Assembly (NCBI RefSeq): GCF_021869535.1
Contig: NW_026262668.1
Coordinates: 26,231,732-26,295,731 of the forward strand
DNA from: Mytilus californianus
Lineage: Eukaryota; Mollusca; Bivalvia; Mytilida; Mytilidae
Direction of reading: 5' to 3'
DNA length: 64,000 bases
The notes below the pieces were generated by a model that saw only the letters and a program-made list of their open reading frames with translations, had not been told where the DNA came from and searched no databases. Both the position numbers and the translations under genes were made by a program. Of this stretch, positions 62,801 to 64,000 are shown piece after piece. Position 1 is the stretch's first letter. Every line of letters begins with the position of its first letter.

Positions 62801-63906
62801 TTCACTACTGCCTGCTGGAGTGTGTCCTGCTATTACAGACATTCTTTTTAAAGCACTAGCAAAGTGAAATCTTTGGTAGATCTTAAGACCATGTGTCTTT
62901 TTCTTCTGAGGAACAACAGTCTCTCCTGAAAAAATATTTAAATATTAGTACATTAACTAGAAATTGATTAAAAGATGCAAGCTTTCAACTTTCCCAAAAC
63001 ATCTGTAGAGCAAACATGTGTTCAGTGGTTGTTTTTGGTTGCTTTCTGTCAAATTAGTTTTTCACATTTATTATTTTAGCATAAATCAATTCATTGATTT
63101 TCTCATTTGAATTGTGAAACATTTTGTTATGTCAGGCCCTTGTATAGCTTACTATCCAGTTTGGGTTTTACTCTAGTTTATAACAATATATTGAAATAAT
63201 ATAATAATATAAGGTAAACATATTATCATTCTTTATATTATATTCTTAAGGGTTTTTACTGCTTTATGTTAGATACTAAAAAATTGGTGTATCAGTTTTA
63301 TTTTTATGATGTGATGCAACGAATCTGATAAACAAAAGTAGATGTTTGATATATATCAATGAAACAGCAGGTCAACACCACAAAAAAACAACAAAGTGAT
63401 AACTGTTGACACTTAAAAATCTCGATAATTGTCCTAGAAGGAACACATGCAGATGCAATTGTATTCTGTTATTCATTCCATTTATCAGGGAAGCAATTTT
63501 TGAACCTGTTAATATTTTTACTGAATGCAAGTAAAACTGCAAATATTATAGATTTCAAATTAGATTAAATTCTACCATGGAATCATTAAGTTTTCTATCT
63601 TTAAAGTAGTGGCAAAGCAATATTTATAAGAAAAATGACTTGATTCCATTTTATTCAAAATAAAAAAAAAACACCCAGGAAACTCACCTTTCGTTAAGTT
63701 CCATTCAACAGATTTCTGAGTGGCCTTTTCCAAAGGATCACACAAGAAACTCACCTTTTGTTAAGTTCCATTCAACAGATTTCAGTGTGGCCTTTTCCAA
63801 AGGATCACCAACAAGTTCATCATCTAGTACCAGCAGACTATGACAGGTAGCCATTACATGAATTGTTTCTAACGGTGCTTCACTGGCAGGCATTATCTCT
63901 GTTCCA
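41730..63906 (-). CDS. ATP13A1: ATP13A1, P5A-type ATPase (endoplasmic reticulum dislocase), partial
   Basis: Fifteen exons, minus strand: 63755-63906, 62750-62925, 62097-62207, 61375-61500, 60118-60223, 54659-54768, 53437-53529, 50843-50939, 50357-50421, 47506-47628, 46753-46870, 45604-45800, 44679-44821, 43915-44026, 41730-41873. Every junction is GT-AG and phase-consistent; together they give about 624 codons, roughly half of a ~1200-residue protein. In order: nucleotide-binding domain ([17 protein letters not shown]), phosphorylation-domain [24 protein letters not shown], hinge [11 protein letters not shown], a lysine-rich linker, [14 protein letters not shown], then the C-terminal membrane domain. 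In other species this pump extracts misinserted transmembrane helices from the ER membrane. The DKTGT phosphorylation exon and N-terminus are beyond 64000; the last C-terminal exon is not identified. Odd features: D-to-H in the hinge, and exon-end duplications at four exons. Confidence 0.97.
42041..42244. mobile_element. TA-flanked MITE, copy 1
   Basis: Inverted ends TACTGTAAATTCAGAAATTA and its near complement, flanked by TA. The inner sequence matches 51654-51866 in opposite orientation. Confidence 0.75.
42541..42669. mobile_element. Hairpin element, ~40-bp arms
   Basis: ATGGCAGCTGTAGATTTGTT (left) against AAAAATCTACAGCTGCCAT (right), spacer about 48 bp. Confidence 0.75.
43915..44026 (-). 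CDS. ATP13A1: ATP13A1 exon: [20 protein letters not shown]
   Basis: Encodes [20 protein letters not shown] and a membrane helix ending STFAVNYR; donor GTAAGT. Confidence 0.95.
44281..44540 (+). repeat. Dispersed repeat copy in ATP13A1 intron
   Basis: TTACACCACTGTTCCAGATT, GGGGACAGTTAAGTGC and GCCAGTGCCAAGTCGAGAGC match the 18865-19035 module. Confidence 0.65.
44679..44821 (-). CDS. ATP13A1: ATP13A1 exon: [16 protein letters not shown], membrane segment
   Basis: Begins [20 protein letters not shown], then a hydrophobic helix [19 protein letters not shown]; ends in phase 2. Confidence 0.96.
45440..45525 (-). repeat. Decayed copy of the 3' end of the neighbouring ATP13A1 exon
   Basis: On the minus strand, ATTCAGCAATAGTCA...GTTTCC...TTTTTATGTCTTGGTCAAAG resembles the exon end ATTCAGCGATAGTCA...GTTTCTTATTTATATCAAGGTCAAAG (45604-45680), about 150-163 bp away. 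Confidence 0.7.
45604..45800 (-). CDS. ATP13A1: ATP13A1 exon: [19 protein letters not shown], membrane segments
   Basis: Encodes [20 protein letters not shown], a membrane helix ([14 protein letters not shown]), then [15 protein letters not shown]. Very conserved in ATP13A1. Donor AAG|GTTAGT. Confidence 0.96.
46161..46188 (+). repeat. G28 homopolymer preceded by T8
   Basis: Twenty-eight consecutive G; may be an assembly or sequencing artefact in length. Confidence 0.8.
46370..46801 (-). repeat. 68-bp minisatellite made of an ATP13A1 exon end and its donor
   Basis: GCTAGCATCTC recurs at 46388, 46456, 46524, 46592, 46660, 46728 and 46796, an exact 68-bp period. Each unit holds the coding segment for [17 protein letters not shown] and the GTAGGTAAT donor. 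Only the copy at 46753-46801 can be coding, because later copies run into stops. Confidence 0.95.
46753..46870 (-). CDS. ATP13A1: ATP13A1 exon: [14 protein letters not shown]
   Basis: Encodes [19 protein letters not shown] and [19 protein letters not shown]. It must end at 46753 (G|GTAGGT): reading on hits TAG/TAA, and the next exon needs a phase-1 donor. The 3' half and donor are copied about six more times downstream. Confidence 0.93.
47205..47440 (-). repeat. Dispersed repeat copy, reverse orientation
   Basis: AAGATGTGGTATCATTGCCA...ACAACTCTCCACCAGAG and CCTTCAACAATGAACAAAAC. Confidence 0.75.
47506..47628 (-). CDS. ATP13A1: ATP13A1 exon: variable linker
   Basis: Forty-one codons, basic and low-complexity ([19 protein letters not shown]); phase 0 at both ends. 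The equivalent region in vertebrates is also variable and basic. Confidence 0.88.
47690..49600 (+). mobile_element. Composite tandem-core element with three arrays
   Basis: 5' module TGCAGGGCGCAGCTTGATAC...CCGCAGAGGTC (shared with 52128). Then a ~135-bp array (TTAGATTC(A/G)GCATAT at about 47911, 48047, 48173, 48308, 48443), a 35-bp array (TTTCTTGCTATTGCGCAATA, 48530-48720), a ~160-bp array (TTCCCTTTGTG at 48941, 49101, 49263, 49412) and an end GGACGACGACGACGCCAACG followed by GAGGCCGTATAAA. Confidence 0.7.
50357..50421 (-). CDS. ATP13A1: ATP13A1 exon: VALLANAPE
   Basis: Completes [15 protein letters not shown] and adds a lysine-rich stretch (KKKRK). Confidence 0.95.
50690..51056 (-). repeat. 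Scattered copies of the GDGTND-exon end
   Basis: On the minus strand ATGTAGGTGCCCTGA occurs in the real exon (about 50855-50875), at about 51030-51050 (before it) and about 50805-50825 (after it); a weaker version GATGCCCTGAAATAT is near 50707-50725. Flanking bases also partly match. Confidence 0.75.
50843..50939 (-). CDS. ATP13A1: ATP13A1 exon: GDGTND hinge
   Basis: Encodes [19 protein letters not shown]. The GDGxND hinge coordinates the catalytic magnesium. The usual Asp of the following ADVG is His here (codon CAT). Partial copies of the exon end lie on both sides. Confidence 0.96.
51060..51290 (+). repeat. Diverged dispersed repeat copy
   Basis: TAAACCCTACCACAGTTTATGCC and GTTGTTGTTTGTC. 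Confidence 0.4.
51654..51866. mobile_element. TA-flanked MITE, copy 2
   Basis: Same family as 42041-42244, inverted; both sit in ATP13A1 introns. TA duplication suggests a Tc1/mariner-type mobiliser. Confidence 0.75.
52786..52855. repeat. Perfect hairpin, 29-bp arms
   Basis: Arms 52786-52814 and 52827-52855, loop 12 nt. Arm core AGCAGTGTAAGGGAGGTAAT. Confidence 0.95.
52899..52953. repeat. Perfect hairpin, 25-bp arms, same core
   Basis: Arms 52899-52923 and 52929-52953, loop 5 nt. Shares GCAGTGTAAGGGAGGTAAT with the hairpin 113 bp upstream. Confidence 0.95.
53437..53529 (-). CDS. ATP13A1: ATP13A1 exon: [10 protein letters not shown]
   Basis: Thirty-one codons, phase 0, ending in [12 protein letters not shown]. 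Confidence 0.96.
53680..54069. repeat. 49-bp minisatellite, 8 nearly identical copies
   Basis: AGAACTAG starts at 53693 and then every 49 bp to 54036. From the second copy on the units are essentially identical. Confidence 0.95.
54659..54768 (-). CDS. ATP13A1: ATP13A1 exon: DSSWHWQS
   Basis: Encodes [16 protein letters not shown] and YDLCLTGE, a P5A-specific part of the P domain. The intron upstream is 5.3 kb and holds the 147-bp and 166-bp arrays. Confidence 0.95.
55005..56420 (+). repeat. 147-bp tandem family, array 2 (about 9 units)
   Basis: ATGAGGTCAA anchors at 55147, 55294, 55441, 55587, 55734, 55881, 56028, 56174 and 56330: spacing 146-147 except the last (156). Starts TTAACAAGAGTGCACACGCTG. 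Preceded at 54867 by the palindromic GGCTCTCAAGAGCC and GTGTCGCTCACCTG, the start of another element. Confidence 0.9.
56421..56540 (+). repeat. GC-rich end of the 147-bp element
   Basis: GCCGCCGTAGCCGCCGCCGC, then GTCGAGCTTTCTGCGACAAA and GTCGCAAGCTCGACAA, a stem-forming end like that at 29960-29990. Confidence 0.75.
56540..57549 (+). repeat. 166-bp tandem family, left part
   Basis: CAGCACCTCA recurs at 56592, 56759, 56929, 57095, 57261 and 57427. Units contain GTTTGGTTTCATTCCATTCA and CCCATAGGGTCC. Interrupted at 57550 by a hAT insertion. Confidence 0.9.
57550..59052. mobile_element. Non-autonomous hAT element inserted in the 166-bp array
   Basis: Terminal inverted repeats begin CAGGGATGGG at both ends. 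The 8-bp target duplication GCTGGCGG is perfect (57542-57549, 59053-59060). Both subterminal regions are packed with GTAATCGATTA-type motifs. The 1.5 kb interior has no transposase frame. Confidence 0.93.
59053..59440 (+). repeat. 166-bp tandem family, right part and element end
   Basis: Two more units, then GACGACGCCGGACGACAGAC, GCCAAGTGATGAGAAAAGCT and the stem CTTGGCCCTTCGGGCCAGG ending GTGAGCTAAA. Confidence 0.85.
59880..60050 (+). repeat. Dispersed repeat copy
   Basis: TATGGTATTGGTTTTGCTCA, TTGTTAAAGGCTGTAGGATG and the TTACCACATCTCC tail. Confidence 0.6.
60118..60223 (-). CDS. ATP13A1: ATP13A1 exon: [12 protein letters not shown]
   Basis: Begins [20 protein letters not shown], the conserved P-domain motif that contacts nucleotide and magnesium in P-type ATPases, and ends LTHPNDK. 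Confidence 0.97.
60527..60674. repeat. Long hairpin, perfect 44-bp outer arms
   Basis: Arms 60527-60570 and 60631-60674 are exact reverse complements; pairing continues imperfectly inward (GGCTCGAAACAGG / CCTGTTTCTTAGCC) to a loop around AGCTCGCTCAAGCTCG. Confidence 0.95.
61375..61500 (-). CDS. ATP13A1: ATP13A1 exon: [15 protein letters not shown]
   Basis: Forty-two codons, phase 0, ending INASHY just before the TGDN motif of the next exon. Confidence 0.95.
62097..62207 (-). CDS. ATP13A1: ATP13A1 exon: [11 protein letters not shown]
   Basis: Thirty-seven codons, phase 0 at both ends, with [20 protein letters not shown] and [10 protein letters not shown], the end of the N domain. Confidence 0.95.
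62290..62660 (+). repeat. 147-bp tandem family, array 3 (about 2.5 units)
   Basis: AAAATGAGGTCAAGGTCAAA, CACCAAATATAGTTGACTTA and CCATGAAATTGAGG; diverged. Confidence 0.75.
62750..62925 (-). CDS. ATP13A1: ATP13A1 exon: KGAPET region
   Basis: Encodes [20 protein letters not shown] and [12 protein letters not shown], the ATP-binding core of the N domain. Confidence 0.96.
63010..63180 (+). repeat. Dispersed repeat copy
   Basis: GTGTTCAGTGGTTGTTTTTG...GGCCCTTGTATAGCTTACTA. Confidence 0.6.
63679..63810 (-). repeat. 67-bp tandem duplication of an ATP13A1 exon end and its donor
   Basis: 63679-63743 repeats 63746-63810 with a few differences; each copy ends (minus strand) in GATCCTTTGGAAAAGGCCAC...AACTTAAC(A/G)AAAGGTGAG. 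Confidence 0.95.
63755..63906 (-). CDS. ATP13A1: ATP13A1 exon: nucleotide-binding domain start
   Basis: Encodes [39 protein letters not shown] and SVEWNLTK. The acceptor ATTTACAG ends at 63907; the donor is GTGAGT at 63754. The last ~60 bp including the donor is repeated just downstream (63679-63743). Confidence 0.95.
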
Positions 63907-64000
63907 CTGTAAATATATGAAAATAAACATGCCATTAGCTGACACATAAACCATTTCATTCTGATATAGAAGTTTTGTTTCAATACTTATTTTATTTTGG

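Noticed and set aside
1..64000. CRISPR arrays, bacterial operons, rRNA or tRNA genes
   Set aside because: Intron-containing eukaryotic sequence; regular repeats are satellites without spacers, and no tRNA or rRNA signature was seen.

Overview
The window looks like nuclear DNA of a marine bivalve, most likely a Mytilus-type mussel. It is AT-rich, its genes are split by GT-AG introns, and most of it is repetitive, including bivalve-type tandem-core elements, many short inverted-repeat elements and reverse-transcriptase fragments. Species assignment is inference: the repeats look mussel-like to me but I could not search a database.

Genes. (1) 10086-17540, minus: a three-exon gene for a predicted single-pass membrane protein with a C-terminal SPRY-like domain; its promoter and first exon have a second copy at about 3060-3780. 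(2) 18341-24259, minus: a three-exon gene for a 131-residue coiled-coil protein. It aligns without gaps to SSNA1 over 63 residues, shares its intron phases (1, then 0), and looks like a divergent paralogue. (3) 24836-34917, plus: SSNA1 itself, three exons, 118 residues, head-to-head with its paralogue across a roughly 0.55 kb promoter interval. (4) 41730-63906, minus: fifteen exons of ATP13A1, the P5A-type ATPase of the endoplasmic reticulum, tail-to-tail with SSNA1. Its N-terminal exons (with the phosphorylated Asp) lie beyond the right edge, and its last exon was not found.

Non-genic layout. 1-9100: two fold-back elements, the duplicated exon 1/promoter, then two decayed Penelope-like reverse-transcriptase copies with 3' tails. 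12200-17500: intron 1 of the SPRY gene, with a 598 bp inverted-repeat element carrying 9-bp duplications, a hairpin element, a retroelement tail and a tandem-core element. 18440-23690: paralogue intron with dispersed repeats and a TTAA-ended element. 24890-32390: SSNA1 intron 1, with a hAT relic (25273-26483) and a 2.9 kb nested element (28638-31508). 36600-38500: two tandem-core arrays downstream of SSNA1. 41874-63754: ATP13A1 introns, rich in satellites (49, 68, about 135, 147, about 160, 166 bp), a 1.5 kb non-autonomous hAT insertion with a perfect 8-bp duplication, and several perfect hairpins.

The most unusual signals are the SSNA1 paralogue pair and a recurrent pattern in ATP13A1: the 3' end of an exon, with its splice donor, has been copied into the adjoining intron at four separate exons.
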